Positions 31,732 to 42,355 of a stretch of DNA of 64,000 bases are shown here, piece by piece. How positions within the stretch are numbered: position 1 is the first letter of the stretch; each line of letters begins with the position of its first letter. A program made the translations under genes and the position numbers. Source of the stretch: Mesostigma viride (Eukaryota > Streptophyta > Mesostigmatophyceae > Mesostigmatales > Mesostigmataceae); contig RPFO01000082.1 of NCBI GenBank assembly GCA_009746045.1, forward strand, positions 3,858,042-3,922,041, read 5' to 3'. A model generated the notes under the pieces. That model was not told where the DNA came from, did not search any database, and saw only the letters and a program-made list of their open reading frames with translations.

Positions 31732-32522
31732 TCAAAAAACCTTGAACATTTCACCTTTGAACTTGAAATGCACTTCACCCCCCATCCGAATTACAAGTCC
31801 GGCCAAATTGACACCAGACCAGCTGTCTGTAACGTCGCCGTGCATAGTGCTGAGAGACTTTCTCGCCTCACGATACTTGTTACACCACTTCTTGTGTTCC
31901 TCCCAGTCCGCACGCTGGCATTCGGCAGCACAATACCGGACGTCTCGACAACCCCCGCACTTGCGGTGGACACCCTCCATCACAGAGCACGCCTGATTCG
32001 AGCAACACTTTGGAAGCGAGCCCAGCATCGGCCCTCCCACCCCCGGGAGAACGATCATCCGTGAAAACGTCAATTTCACGGACTCGGAATTCCCGAATGT
32101 AAAATGGAAACCTTCAAACCCCCCCCCTCTACTCTCGCCGATACGGTCAATCTCGGCTGCGCCTCACTCGCGTCTGGAAATTTCCCCCACTGGTCTTTCT
32201 CCCACTGGTCCCACCCAACCTTTCCGACATACGACACCAAAAGTCGAAACTCGACGTCTCGATTGAGTGGAACCCGATCCGCCGGCGTGGGCTTGTAGAA
32301 TCCGCCAGCCAAGGCGAAGTACATGTCCAGCAACTGGAGATTAATCTGTCGTCCTACTGAGGCGAACGAGTCATACACGACCAAAACCGCAAACTGGCGA
32401 CCCAGGCGCTTCTCGTGCTGCCGTACCCATCCGTGGATCTCGCGAGCCCGGTTAAGTACGTTTGCTGCCACGCAGGCAATCGCAGCGCGGGTCGAAGATT
32501 CCAGCTCGCCCGTCTCCGCCAT
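31732..32522 (-). CDS. MYND zinc-finger protein, copy 1 (one frame break)
   Basis: ATG 32522 (MAETGELESS...). The N-terminal domain of about 140 residues contains GRQFAVLVVYDSFASVGRQ and VEFRLLVSYVGK, and is shared with the gene at 36880-37676. The C-terminal MYND finger, CCSNQAC...KCGGCRDVRYCAAECQ...HKKWC, has the full set of Cys/His ligands. MYND domains bind Pro-rich peptides in other proteins (established). The two parts lie in frames differing by -1. The switch falls at the G9 run (plus C9 32119-32127), where one added base gives continuous protein that aligns to the paralog. An acceptor-like GGCGCAG lies just before the ATG, so a 5-prime exon upstream is possible. Confidence 0.72.
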
Positions 32523-32564
32523 CCCTCCCCTGCGCCAATTGGCACGTGCGTAATACGTAAGTAA

Positions 32565-34700
32565 TGTTTTTCAAGTCTAACGGCCGTTGGCTCACAACCC
32601 CCCTGTGGGAAGGGTGGATGCCTTACGAACCATTCAACCACATCTTTATGCTCAGCTAGATTTTTGGAGGCCTTTCTTGGAAGGCACATGGTAATAACCA
32701 TCACTAAGCTGCATAAAAGACACATCCTGCCTTACTGCCACCAAATGAAACGAATGAAATGCACATGGTAATGTTTTTCAAGTCTAACGGCCGTTGGCTC
32801 ACAACCCCCCTGTGGGAAGGGTGGATGCCTTACGAACCATCCAACCACATCTTTATGCTCAGCTAGATTTTTGGAGGCCTTTCTTGGAAGGCACATGGTA
32901 ATAACCATCACTAAGCTGCATGAAAGACACATCCTGCCTTACTGCCACCAAATGAAAAGAATGAAATGCACATGATAATGTTTTTCCAATTCCAACGGCC
33001 GTTGGCTCACAACCCCCCTGTGGGAAGGGTGGATGCCTTACGAACCAGTCAAGCCCCATCTTTATGCTCAGCTAGATTTTTGGAGGCCTTTCTAGGAGAA
33101 AAATGGTAAATAGCCACCACTAAGCTGCATAAAAGACACATCCTGCCTTATTGCCACCCAATTAAACGAATGAAATGCACATGGTAATGTTTTTCAAGTC
33201 CAACGGCCGTTGGCTCACAACCCCCGTGTGGGAAGGGTGGATGCCTTACGAACCATTCAACCACATCTTTATGCTCAGCTAGATTTTTGGAGGCCTTTCT
33301 TTGAAGGCACATGGTAATAACAATCACTAAGCTGCATGAAAGACACATCCTGCATTATTGCCACCAAATGAAACGAATGAAATGCACATTTTATTGTATT
33401 TCCAATTCCAACGGCCGTTTGCTCACAACCCCCCTGTGGGAAGGGTGGATGCCTTACGAACCATTCAACCACATCTTTATGCTCAGCTAGATTTTTGGAG
33501 GCCTTTCTTGGAAGAAAAATGGTAATAGCCACCACAAAGCTGAATGAAAGATACATCCTGGCTGATTGCCAACCCACTCAAAGGAATGAAATGCACATGA
33601 TAATGTTTTTCAAGTCCAACGGCCGTTGGCTCACAACCCCCCACTGGGAAGGGTGGATGCCTTACGAACCAGTCAAGCCCATCTTTATGCTCAGCTAGAT
33701 TTTTGGAGGCCTTTCTTGGAAGAAAAATGGTAATAGCCACCACTAAGCTGAATGAAAGATACATCCTGGCTGATTGCCAACCCACTCAAAGGAATGAAAT
33801 GCACATGATAATGTTTTTCAAGTCCAACGGCCGTTGGCTCACAACCCCCCACTGGGAAGGGTGGATGCCTTACGAACCAGTCAAGCCCATCTTTATGCTC
33901 AGCTAGATTTTTGGAGGCCTTTCTTGGAAGAAAAATGGTAATAGCCACCACTAAGCTGAATGAAAGATACATCCTGGCTGATTGCCAACCCACTCAAAGG
34001 AATGAAATGCACATGATAATGTTTTTCAAGTCCAACGGCCGTTGGCTCACAACCCCCCTCTGGGAAGGGTGGATGCCTTACGAACCAGTCAACCACATCT
34101 TTATGCTCAGCTAGATTTTTGGAGGCCTTTCTTGGAAGCACATGGTAATAGCCACACTAAGCTGCATGAAAGACACATCCTGCCTTATTGCCACCCAATG
34201 AAACGAATGAAATGCACATGATAATGTTTTTCCAATTCCAACGGCCGTTGGCTCACAACCCCCCTCTGGGAAGGGTGGATGCCTTACGAACCAGTCAAGC
34301 CCATCTTTATGCTCAGCTAGTTTTTTTGGAGGCCTTTCTAGGAGAAAAATGGTAAATAGCCACCACTAAGCTGCATGAAAGACACATCCTGCTGCTTGCC
34401 ACCCAATCAAACGAATGAAATGCACATGATAATGTTTTTCCAATTCCAACGGCCGTTGGCTCACAACCCCCCTCTGGGAAGGGTGGATGCCTTACGAACC
34501 AGTCAAGCCCCATCTTTATGCTCAGCTAGTTTTTTTGGAGGCCTTTCTAGGAGAAAAATGGTAAATAGCCACCACTAAGCTGCATGAAAGACACATCCTG
34601 GCTGCTTGCCACCCTATCAAACGAATAAAAAGCACATGATAATGTTTTTCCAATTCCAACGGCCGTTGGCTCACAACCCCCTTCGGGTAGAGGCCTTACG
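32565..34700. repeat. ~208-bp minisatellite, about 11 copies, each with the palindrome
   Basis: Each unit holds CCAACGGCCGTTGGCTCACAA, then GGGAAGGGTGGATGCCTTAC, a Stu I-type AGGCCT, and GAAATGCACATG. Palindromes are spaced about 208 bp apart (near 32579, 32787, 32994, 33202, 33409, 33618, 33826, 34034 and onward). Two adjacent units (33483-33785 and 33691-33993) are almost identical, so homogenisation is recent. Minus-strand frames of 66-100 codons repeat from unit to unit but do not join, because 208 is not a multiple of 3. Confidence 0.95.
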
Positions 34701-34766
34701 GACCAGTCAGAAATGGTGTCCACCAAGCTATTCCCCCCACACCCACAGTTGTCCTTGTCCACATAC

Positions 34767-34826
34767 CTTTCCAGTACAGTTGTCCTCAGCTTCTCAGCAA
34801 CGGGCGACTCCTCTCCTTCTTGATGC
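34767..34826 (-). CDS. Candidate 60-nt exon
   Basis: The acceptor CTGTCAAG and donor GTATGT bracket a coding-like stretch (HQEGEESPVAEKLRTTVLE). It lies upstream of the 208-bp array and could be a 5-prime exon of the MYND gene at 32522. Weak support: splice signals and composition only. Confidence 0.3.
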
Positions 34827-35064
34827 CTTGACAGATATCACATAAACAAAACACGATCACGAGAGCATCAGGATTGTTAGAGGTTTCCTCCATCAACGAC
34901 CGTAAGATACACACACCTCAAAAACCAACTTTCTTGTCCTCCCAAATAACATATGTTTTTAAATGTAAAATAAATCACATTCATATTCTGTCACTTGATT
35001 TAACCACACAATTGTTCAGGTCCAACGCCCGTTGGCATTACGCCTCTTCCCGGTAAAATACTAT

Positions 35065-35171
35065 TTATTGCTCCAACCCCACAAGAAACTCGTTCCGGAC
35101 CTGTTCGAAGCGAAGAGCACTGCCAGGGATCGGAGTCGAGCCAGATTTGTGTGCGGAACATGATGGCTGGC
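35065..35171 (-). CDS. Candidate last exon
   Basis: After a CACCACGTAG acceptor, one frame encodes a plausible tail ending ALRFEQVRNEFLVGLEQ and TAA. No partner exon was identified. Confidence 0.25.
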
Positions 35172-35592
35172 CTACGTGGTGTGGAGCAATAATGTCGACA
35201 TTTTCAGTGACTGTTCAGCCTAAAAAAATAACAAGCAGATGCGACGGCCCCTCCATTAAACAAATTATCCACCACTGTTGCGCTACACTAGCAATGTTTG
35301 TCAAGGTCCAACGGCCGTTGGCATCAAATAAATCACAACCATTGGTCACTCCATTTAACAAAATACCCACAACTTTTTAACCACACTAGAAATGTTTTTT
35401 GAGGTCCAACGGCCGTTGGAATCCAAAAAATGCCGAATTCATGTCAAATTTATATAAATGTGACAGTTGACAGAATTAGAGATAATTAAATCATCAAATC
35501 CAGCTTTAGCCATCAGCCTTACCCATCAGCAAAAATTGGCGAATTTCATTCAATATTAGAATTCAAAATTTATTAATGAAATTTATGTTTCA

Positions 35593-36498
35593 TCATTCAA
35601 CCTCTTCAGAATCCTCATCCAAACACAACATCATGTCCCCTTTCCACTTGTACATACTACTCTCGGCCAAATACAGCAAGCGTGCCTTCTTCCCCCCAAA
35701 AAACTTGAGATAATCCGGTGTGAAGATTGTTCCGCTGAGGACCTGCATAGCTAACTCCACCAAAACGCTTGCCATATCCTCCTCCCTACACCTCCTCTCT
35801 AATAAGGCCTTCATGTCTGCGTTCTCATCAAATCCCATGATCAGAACTGCACATGCCATTCCTCCCCCCTCCAGAGGCAGCCCCTCCAAAAGCTTCACCC
35901 ATTCTGCCTCCCTACGCGCTCTCCTCCCCGGAGGAAAAAAAATGTCCTCATCCGGGTCATAAGGAGTATCGCAGAACCAGAAAATGCTCCTTAACCCCCA
36001 TAGTTCATAATTATCGTACAAGTCATCCATTTCCTTTCCCAATTGGCGTAAGCGAGCTGTCCACCCCCTCCAATTCCTCTCCAACACACGTCTCCTCTCA
36101 GCACGCTCGGACCTGAACAACCCTCCCATCGTCCTTGCTCGTGCATGTCCCTCTGGTGCTGGCTGGCGTCCTAACACCTCCTCAACTTCTTCACAATATA
36201 CCTTAAAATACATTCCCCTTGTGACGAGTGTGTAGGGGGTGATATCAGCGCTTGCACACTTTACTTGCCCGCCATACAATTCTCGGAAAAGAGACTCAGT
36301 TATCAATGTACGAGGACCATCCCCGAATGCGTCCACGAACCCAGAAATTAACTTAAAGCTGAATTGGGGTTCATACCTCCCCGACACCGCTTCCCTAGCC
36401 CCTCTACAAACTGCTTCAAAGCGGGCTACGTCGGGCGCCTCCATAAAAGCTGCGACTTCGGTCCAAATTTCCCACGGCAGTGAGATATCCCCTTCCAT
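35593..36498 (-). CDS. F-box-like protein, 301 aa
   Basis: ATG 36498, chosen because MEGDISLPWEIWTEVAAFM starts the F-box-like helix set. A longer upstream frame is probably not translated and ends in an acceptor-like TGTGCAG. Residues 5-45 (LPWEIW..VAAFMEAPDVARFEAVCRGAREAVS) fit the F-box pattern that, in known proteins, contacts SKP1 in ubiquitin ligases. The remainder has no recognised substrate-binding repeats. There are Arg/Glu-rich helices around residues 130-180 and an acidic C-terminus (CLDEDSEEVE). Single frame, intact. Function by family only. Confidence 0.65.
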   Translation of the reverse strand: MEGDISLPWEIWTEVAAFMEAPDVARFEAVCRGAREAVSGRYEPQFSFKLISGFVDAFGDGPRTLITESLFRELYGGQVKCASADITPYTLVTRGMYFKVYCEEVEEVLGRQPAPEGHARARTMGGLFRSERAERRRVLERNWRGWTARLRQLGKEMDDLYDNYELWGLRSIFWFCDTPYDPDEDIFFPPGRRARREAEWVKLLEGLPLEGGGMACAVLIMGFDENADMKALLERRCREEDMASVLVELAMQVLSGTIFTPDYLKFFGGKKARLLYLAESSMYKWKGDMMLCLDEDSEEVE

Positions 36499-36682
36499 TA
36501 TCGGCCCCGACGTCAAACTTGTCCCCTCTGCACATAACATACATCGACGTCCATCCTTAAAAAAAATGAGGTTTTGTCGGAAAGAAAATATGCAAACGTT
36601 AGGCGAGGTTTCCAATCCCTAACGGCCGTTGGGTCACTAATTGTTGTTTAACCCACTACAGTCGCATGAGAGAAAACGAAAG

Positions 36683-36818
36683 TCAATTTTATTCCAATTT
36701 CAAAGTGAAAGGAGAATTCACTATTACACCATTTTACAACACAAATCAGGTCAATTTTATTCCAATTTCAAAGTGAAAAGAGAATTCACCATTACACCAT
36801 TTTACAACACAAATCAGG
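36683..36818. repeat. 68-bp tandem duplication
   Basis: Two adjacent copies beginning TCAATTTTATTCC, with few differences, in the AT-rich spacer between the F-box-like and second MYND genes. The remainder of the spacer shows no gene. Confidence 0.85.
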
Positions 36819-36879
36819 ACTACATACACAAATTTCAAACCCAAAATGCGTCCAGTTTTCCAGCCTCAAAAGCAAATTA

Positions 36880-37676
36880 TTACTCTACATTTCCAGTTTT
36901 TCTATGAGGAAGAACCGTAGTAGAAGGTGAAGGAGAAGTCAACCTCAGAGAAGTCGACCTGGTTCCATCCAGTATGGTCGTCCTGTTTACCCCCCTTATC
37001 ACCCCTGCCAGCCCCTCCCTTGCTTGCCTCAGACGTTCGCATCTATCCTTATGCCTACTCCAGTCAGCACGCTGGCACTCCTCACTGCAATATCTGGCAT
37101 CCCTACATCCTCTACACCACTTCTGAGGGCCTGTGTCGCACCCACACCCCTCCTTGGAGCAATTTCGCATACCACGCATGGGTCCCCATCCCTCACGATC
37201 GGGTCAGAGAGCAAGAAAAAGTTCATGTTGAGGGGTACTTCTGCCCCTACACACGCATCAGCCCTCACGCGCAGGGAAGACGTAACATTCGGGTAAAATG
37301 CGCGCCCGTAGGTGCACCCAAGCTGAGCCCCTTCCTCTTCCCCCAACTCTATCTTTGGCCCCTTTGTAATGAACGACACCAAAAGGCGGAACTCCCTCGT
37401 TGGGTCTATTGGCGCTCTTAGATCCATCTGTGGTACGAAAAAACCCTCTTGAATACAGAAGTTCATATCAGCTAGCTGGGCGTACATAACCCTCTCCATT
37501 TGGCTGAACGAATCAAACGCCAATAAAACGGCCAAGTGGCGGCCTGTCTTCTCCTGCGCGACACGAACTTCCTCGAATATGACACGCGACAGAAAGCGAA
37601 CTTGTTTGTAAACGTTTTGAAGGACGCTTCCGTAGACTTCATTCACGATCTCGGACTCATTCGCGATCTCGGCCAT
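36880..37676 (-). CDS. MYND zinc-finger protein, copy 2 (one frame break)
   Basis: ATG 37676 (MAEIANESEIV...). The N-terminal domain shares GRHLAVLLAFDSFSQMER and REFRLLVSFITK with the 32.5-kb copy. The C-terminal MYND finger (NCSKEGCGC...WCRGCRDARYCSEECQ...HKDRC) is complete. The frame moves by -1 near 37184-37187 (C4 on the plus strand), where one added base joins the halves as ...VRDGGPMRG, matching GVGGPMLG in copy 1. The tail after the finger is short and Ser/Thr/Arg-rich. The shared architecture shows a family of N-domain plus MYND proteins local to this region. Confidence 0.72.
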
Positions 37677-37856
37677 CTTTTTCAGGGAAAAAACGAACAA
37701 AAAGATTTACATCGCGGCCAAAAAAACGCGTTTTCCCATTAGTGTGTTTGCCTAATTTATTGTAATCATTCATTTTTAAAACAGTCAGGTCCTTCACAAC
37801 CTCAGAAAATGATTTCATTAAATTGGCATATACATTTAAAAACATCTTAGGTCGCA

Positions 37857-38111
37857 CTACTTTTTGCGTTTCAGTTTACGTTTGTTTCCCGGTTGAATAA
37901 AGTTGACACCATCCCCTTCATCGTCGGAAATTAAGGCCGGCATTTCGTCCACTTCAGCTTGTACATCATCTTTTTTCATCACAACCATGGCTGGAATTGA
38001 ATCCCAAAATTTCTCAATCGCTCTAACAACTTCGGCTGGCAGTTTTTTGGCCCCCCGTTCAACTGCCTCTCTCTCCTGGTTCGACACCGAAACGTCCTTG
38101 TCTTTCTCCAT
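37857..38111 (-). CDS. Small basic-tailed protein, 84 aa, with possible upstream exon
   Basis: ATG 38111 (MEKDKDVSVSN) follows ACGTGCAG and a T7 run, so it may begin inside an exon. It is helical and charged, ending KRKLKRKK, a nuclear-localisation-like tail. A well-formed 46-nt exon at 38521-38476 (acceptor CCTTGCAG, donor GTACTT) lies upstream and may be a 5-prime exon. The small split-direct-repeat element inserted 37 bp upstream of that exon. No family recognised. Confidence 0.5.
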   Translation of the reverse strand: MEKDKDVSVSNQEREAVERGAKKLPAEVVRAIEKFWDSIPAMVVMKKDDVQAEVDEMPALISDDEGDGVNFIQPGNKRKLKRKK

Positions 38112-38557
38112 TGAAAAAAACTGCACGTGAAGCACAACTGGCACAACCAATGTAAGTAAACCTAGTACCTTCAGGGGCGGATTAATTCATCAGCCGGAGT
38201 ACAATTTTATTTTACAACGCCAACGGCCGTTGGCATTACAGCAATGAAGTTAAGATAAAAACGTCGTAATGCAACGGCTGATAAAACTGGCGTATAATCA
38301 ATAACGCAAAAAAAATTGGCAAGAACTTTTTTTTGGAGGTCCAACGGCCGTTGGCATCACGTAAATCACAACAGCAATGATGGAAACTGATTTTGCAAGT
38401 CCAACGGCCGTTGGCATCAAGAAAATCAGAAGAGGGAGCGACTGCCCAAAAAACGCATAATAATAAAACAAGTACCTTGCAGGTGGTTGACAGACGCGAA
38501 TCTTGTGTGGCGACGTGGAATCTGCAAGGAATGCGCAAAAACGTTGCAATCAGAATT

Positions 38558-40356
38558 ATCGGTGTTCTCTGAACGTAGTTTCTTTATAACAGATGAGAAT
38601 GAACGCCGCTATGTGAGTGGTACTACGGGACGGTGGGCCTTGGGCTGGACCGGTTCCATGAGTTAGAATTAGTTGGCCAGTTTTGTATGGCCATTTCTAG
38701 TTCGTTAAGTTAAGTAGCAATTAAGTTACTGTTGCTGACGGCTCATGAGGCGAGCCCGGGCTACGCCGCCCTAAAGTGCCAATTGCACGATGTTCTAGGT
38801 CTCTTTTTCTTGTAATCGGATGTATGGGGTATGGGTATGGCGGATTACAAGAAATTTAATGCTGCCCTAATCGCGTCAGCCTTTTGGCTGGCGGTGGCCG
38901 ATTAGAGATGGCGCGTGACTGACATAGCTTGAACAGTCACGTGACTGTGAAAAAGAAATTAATTACCCTCGTCGGTTTTCTCCCCGCAGCTGGGTTCTTG
39001 GCCGACGAGAGACTATAAAATACTTCGCGTTTGCCTGCGCGTGGCACCTGTACGGAACTCTGAAACCATGAGTAAGATTTCCGTGCCACGCTGCAGTGCC
39101 TACCGCTTTGCTGCGGAATGTCGCAGCAGGGTTGCAGTTCCTGACTACTGACTGCCGAAGGAAGGGTGGTCGGGTTACTTTCAGTGGGCATTGTGATGGA
39201 CGACAAGTCTGTCGGCCCTCGCGTAAGTAGAAAAATATTTACCAGCATCCGCTCTTATGGGTGCGTGAGGTCTCGGGAATGTGGTGGGGACGAATTCCGG
39301 AATTATGCAATATTTCGATTCAGACCGAGACTTAAGGGGCCAGTTTAACAGACGGACCTGGGCCGGGCAGGACCAAATATTTTGGCCGGCCCAGTTGCGC
39401 TTGCGCTTTATCGGCCGCTGGGGTGTGTGATGAGAGCCTGCTCATCAACTAAAACCTGAAATATGGAAAGTTACTCCCCCAGGTGACAACGTTGACAGTA
39501 ATCGAGATATGGTGGCATCGGGTGACGTCCTACAAGTTGTCGTCACGTTAGGGCGGCACTGGCCTTTGAGGGAGGTCCGTGGTCGTTAAACGAGGCGTCT
39601 TCTTCCTTGTCTTTGCGTGCACATTCAACACCCTCTTTTACTGGCCGAGGGTGGAAGGCTGGGGGGGGCCCTGCGAAGGGTTATCGTGCATGAGGCTCGC
39701 TACAGCCGCCGGCGATTGTAATGGTCGTGACCGTTGCGGCAGGGCAGCCTCGAGAGCCACTGAGCGAAAGTGGTTGGCGGAGCTTTGGAGATAAAGCACC
39801 AGGAAAGGGGGGTTGGCCGGGTAACGAGAACTACAATCAATCATGAGATGGGTGCAGCGTGGCAGGCTCACTCATGGGTTCTGTAATTGCCCACTTATTG
39901 TTTTAATCAAATGTTGGTGGATTGGTAATAGTGGGAATAGAATCGGTGTTCTCTGAACGTAGTTTCTTTATAACAGATGAGAATGAACGCCGCTATGTGA
40001 GTGGTACTACGGGACGGTGGGCCTTGGGCTGGACCGGTTCCATGAGTTAGAATTAGTTGGCCAGTTTTGTATGGCCATTTCTAGTTCGTTAAGTTAAGTA
40101 GCAATTAAGTTACTGTTGCTGACGGCTCATGAGGCGAGCCCGGGCTACGCCGCCCTAAAGTGCCAATTGCACGATGTTCTAGGTCTCTTTTTCTTGTCCC
40201 GCCCTCCCTCCCTCTTCTTGTGTTTGTTTCTAGGGTAACGAGAACTACAATCAATCATGAAATGGGTGCAGCGTGGCAGGCTCACTCATGGGTTCTGTAA
40301 TTGCCCACTTATTGTTTTAATCAAATGTTGGTGGATTGGTAATAGTGGGAATAGAA
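38558..40356 (+). mobile_element. Non-autonomous split-direct-repeat retroelement (1.8 kb)
   Basis: The order on the plus strand is A1 38558-38813, internal 1005 bp, B1 39819-39942, A2 39942-40197, a 35-bp spacer, then B2 40233-40356. A copies are 256 bp and B copies 124 bp, nearly identical (one visible B difference). B1 and A2 overlap by one base. The internal region has no long open frame. The A repeat starts like that of the 22.4-kb element (ATCG..GTTCTCTGAAC.TAGTTTCTTTATA). B starts GGGTAA and ends AATAGAA, and the spacers share a CCGCCC..CCCTCCCT...GTGTTTG pattern. It is therefore a deletion-type relative, probably moved in trans by the same recombinase family. No target-site duplication seen. 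Confidence 0.9.
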
Positions 40357-40393
40357 CAAGGATTACATATTTTCCACATTTAGTTTTTCAGGT

Positions 40394-40407
40394 CCAACGG
40401 CCGTTGG
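40394..40407. promoter_or_regulatory. Single-copy palindrome CCAACGGCCGTTGG
   Basis: Isolated copy between the small retroelement and the purine array, the last one for 18 kb. It is absent from the 29/30-bp satellites. Confidence 0.5.
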
Positions 40408-40486
40408 CATGAGATTAATAAGAATACCACTACATGCGTGTGAGAAAATTGTGCCGGGTGACAGAATTAAATCCAAGTTGCCCAGC

Positions 40487-40826
40487 AGGTGGGAGGGAGG
40501 GAGGGAGGGAGGGAGGGAGGGAAGGAGGGAAGGAGGGAGGTAGGGAAGGAGGGAAGGAGGGAAGTAGGGAGGGAGGGAGGGAGGGAGGGAGGGAGGGAGG
40601 GAGGGAAGGAGGGAAGGAGGGAAGGAGGGAAGAAGGGAAGGAGGAAGGAGGGAAGGAGGGAAGGAGGGAAAGGAGTAGGGAAAGGAGGAGGGAAGGAGGG
40701 AAGGAGGGAAGGAGGGAAGGAGGGAAGGAGGGAAGGAGGGAAGGAGGGAAGGAGGGAAGGAGGGAAGGAGGGAAGGAGGGAAGGAGGGAAGGAGGGAAGG
40801 AGGGAAGGAGGGAAGGAGGGAAGGAT
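40487..40826. repeat. Purine-only array (GGGA/GGGAA), first block
   Basis: Plus strand almost entirely G and A: GGGAGGGA passing into GGAAGGAGGGAAGGA. Strand asymmetry over about 340 bp is suited to triplex (H-DNA) formation. The reported Pro/Ser/Phe-rich frames on the minus strand are artefacts. Confidence 0.95.
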
Positions 40827-41252
40827 AAATACCTAGGGGGGGGTGCTGGCATGCATAAATACCTAGGGGGGGTGCTGGCAAGCATAAATACGTCGGGTGG
40901 GGTGCTGGCATGCATAAATACCTAGGGGGGGGGGCTGGCATGCATAAATACCTAGGGGGGTGCTGGCATGCATAAATACCTAGGGGGGGGTGCTGGCATG
41001 CATAAATACCTAGGGGGGGTGCTGGCATGCATAAATACCTAGGGGGGGTGCTGGCATGCATAAATACCGAGGGGGGGGTGCTGGCATGCATAAATACCTA
41101 GAGGGGGTGCTGGCATGCATAAATACCGAGGGGGGGGTGCTGGCAAGCATAAATACCTAGGGGGGGTGCTGGCATGCATAAATACCTAAGGGGGGGTGCT
41201 GGCATGCATAAATACCGAGGGGGGGGGTGATCAATGAAATGCCCCCCCTCGG

Positions 41253-41714
41253 AGGGAGGGAGGGAGGGAGGGAGGGAGGGAGGGAGGGAGGGAAGGAGGG
41301 AGGGAGGGAGGGAAGGAGGGAGGGAAGTAGGGAGGGAGGGAACGAGGGAAGGAGGGAAGGAGGAGGGAGGGAGGGAGGGAGGAGGGAGGGAGGGAGGGAA
41401 GGAGGGAAGGAGGGAAGGAGGGAAGGAGGGAAGGAGGGAAGGAGGGAAGGAGGGACGGAGGGAAGGAGGGAAGGAGGGAAGGAGGGAAGGAGGGAAGGAG
41501 GGAAGGAGGGACGGAGGGAAGGAGGGAAGGAGGGAAGGAGGGAAGGAGGGAAGGAGGGAAGGAGGGAAGGAGGGAAGGAGGGAAGGAGGGAAGGAGGGAA
41601 GGAGGGAAGGAGGGAAGGAGGGAAGGAGGGAAGGAGGGAAGGAGGGAAGGAGGGAAGGAGGGAAGGAGGGAAGGAGGGAAGGAGGGAAGGAGGGAAGGAG
41701 GGAAGGAGGGAAGG
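41253..41714. repeat. Purine-only array, second block
   Basis: Same GGGA then GGGAAGGA structure as the block 700 bp upstream, ending with the same GGAAGGATAAATACC junction. The two were therefore duplicated together with flanking 29-bp units. Confidence 0.95.
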
Positions 41715-42170
41715 ATAAATACCTAGGGGGGGGGGCTGGCATGCATAAATACCGAGGGGGGGTGCTGGCATGCATAAATACCTAGGGGGGGGTGCTGGCA
41801 AGCATAAATACCGAGGGGGGGTGCTGGCATGCATTAATACCTAGGGGGGGGCTGGCATGCATAAATACCTAAGGGGGGTGCTGGCATGCATAAATACCGA
41901 GGGGGGGGTGCTGGCATGCATAAATACCTAGGGGGGTGCAGGCATGCATAAATACCTAGGGGGGGTGCTGGCATGCATAAATACCGAGGGGGGGGCTGGC
42001 ATGCATAAATACCTAGGGGGGTCGCTTGCATGCATAAATACCGAGGGGGGTGCTGGCATGCATAAATACCTAGGGGGGGTGCTGGCATGCATAAATACCT
42101 AGGGGGGGGTGCTGGCATGCATAAATACCTAGGGGGGGTGCTGGCATGCATAAATACCTAGGGGGGGGGC

Positions 42171-42355
42171 TGCCATTCGTACCTTTTTTTCTTTTTTTAT
42201 TTTTAAGCCGGCCTGGGGCAGCGGCGGCGGGTGGACGAAAACTGATAGCGTTCCCGTTTGTGCATCCCGTGACCACCGGCCACCAAACGGAGGCACGACA
42301 CCAAGGCAGATCAAGCACCAAAGGAAGCAGCAAGGACGTTGACGTTATTAACCAA
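42171..42355. repeat. Island repeat, copy 1 (copy 2 at 42690-42875)
   Basis: Unique-looking island: GGGGCTGCCATTCGTACC, a T-rich tract, GCCGGCCTGGGGCAGCGG, CGGCCACCAAACGGAGGC and GGACGTTGACGTTATTAACC. Longer versions recur at 47340, 51386, 53959 and 54974, and a variant at 57185. Confidence 0.9.

Noticed and set aside
32349-34141. Repeated 66-100-codon minus-strand frames (WFVRHPPFP...GGCEPTAV)
   Set aside because: They follow the 208-bp unit, which is not a multiple of 3, and cannot form one protein.
20770-38150. Endogenous giant-virus region (one-directional small genes, MYND, F-box)
   Set aside because: No viral hallmark gene (capsid, packaging ATPase, polymerase) is present, and neighbouring genes and palindromes are shared with clearly intron-bearing loci.
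38558-40356. Ordinary LTR retrotransposon with two LTRs
   Set aside because: The direct repeats are split and interleaved (A-B-A-B), there is no TG...CA end structure and no target duplication.
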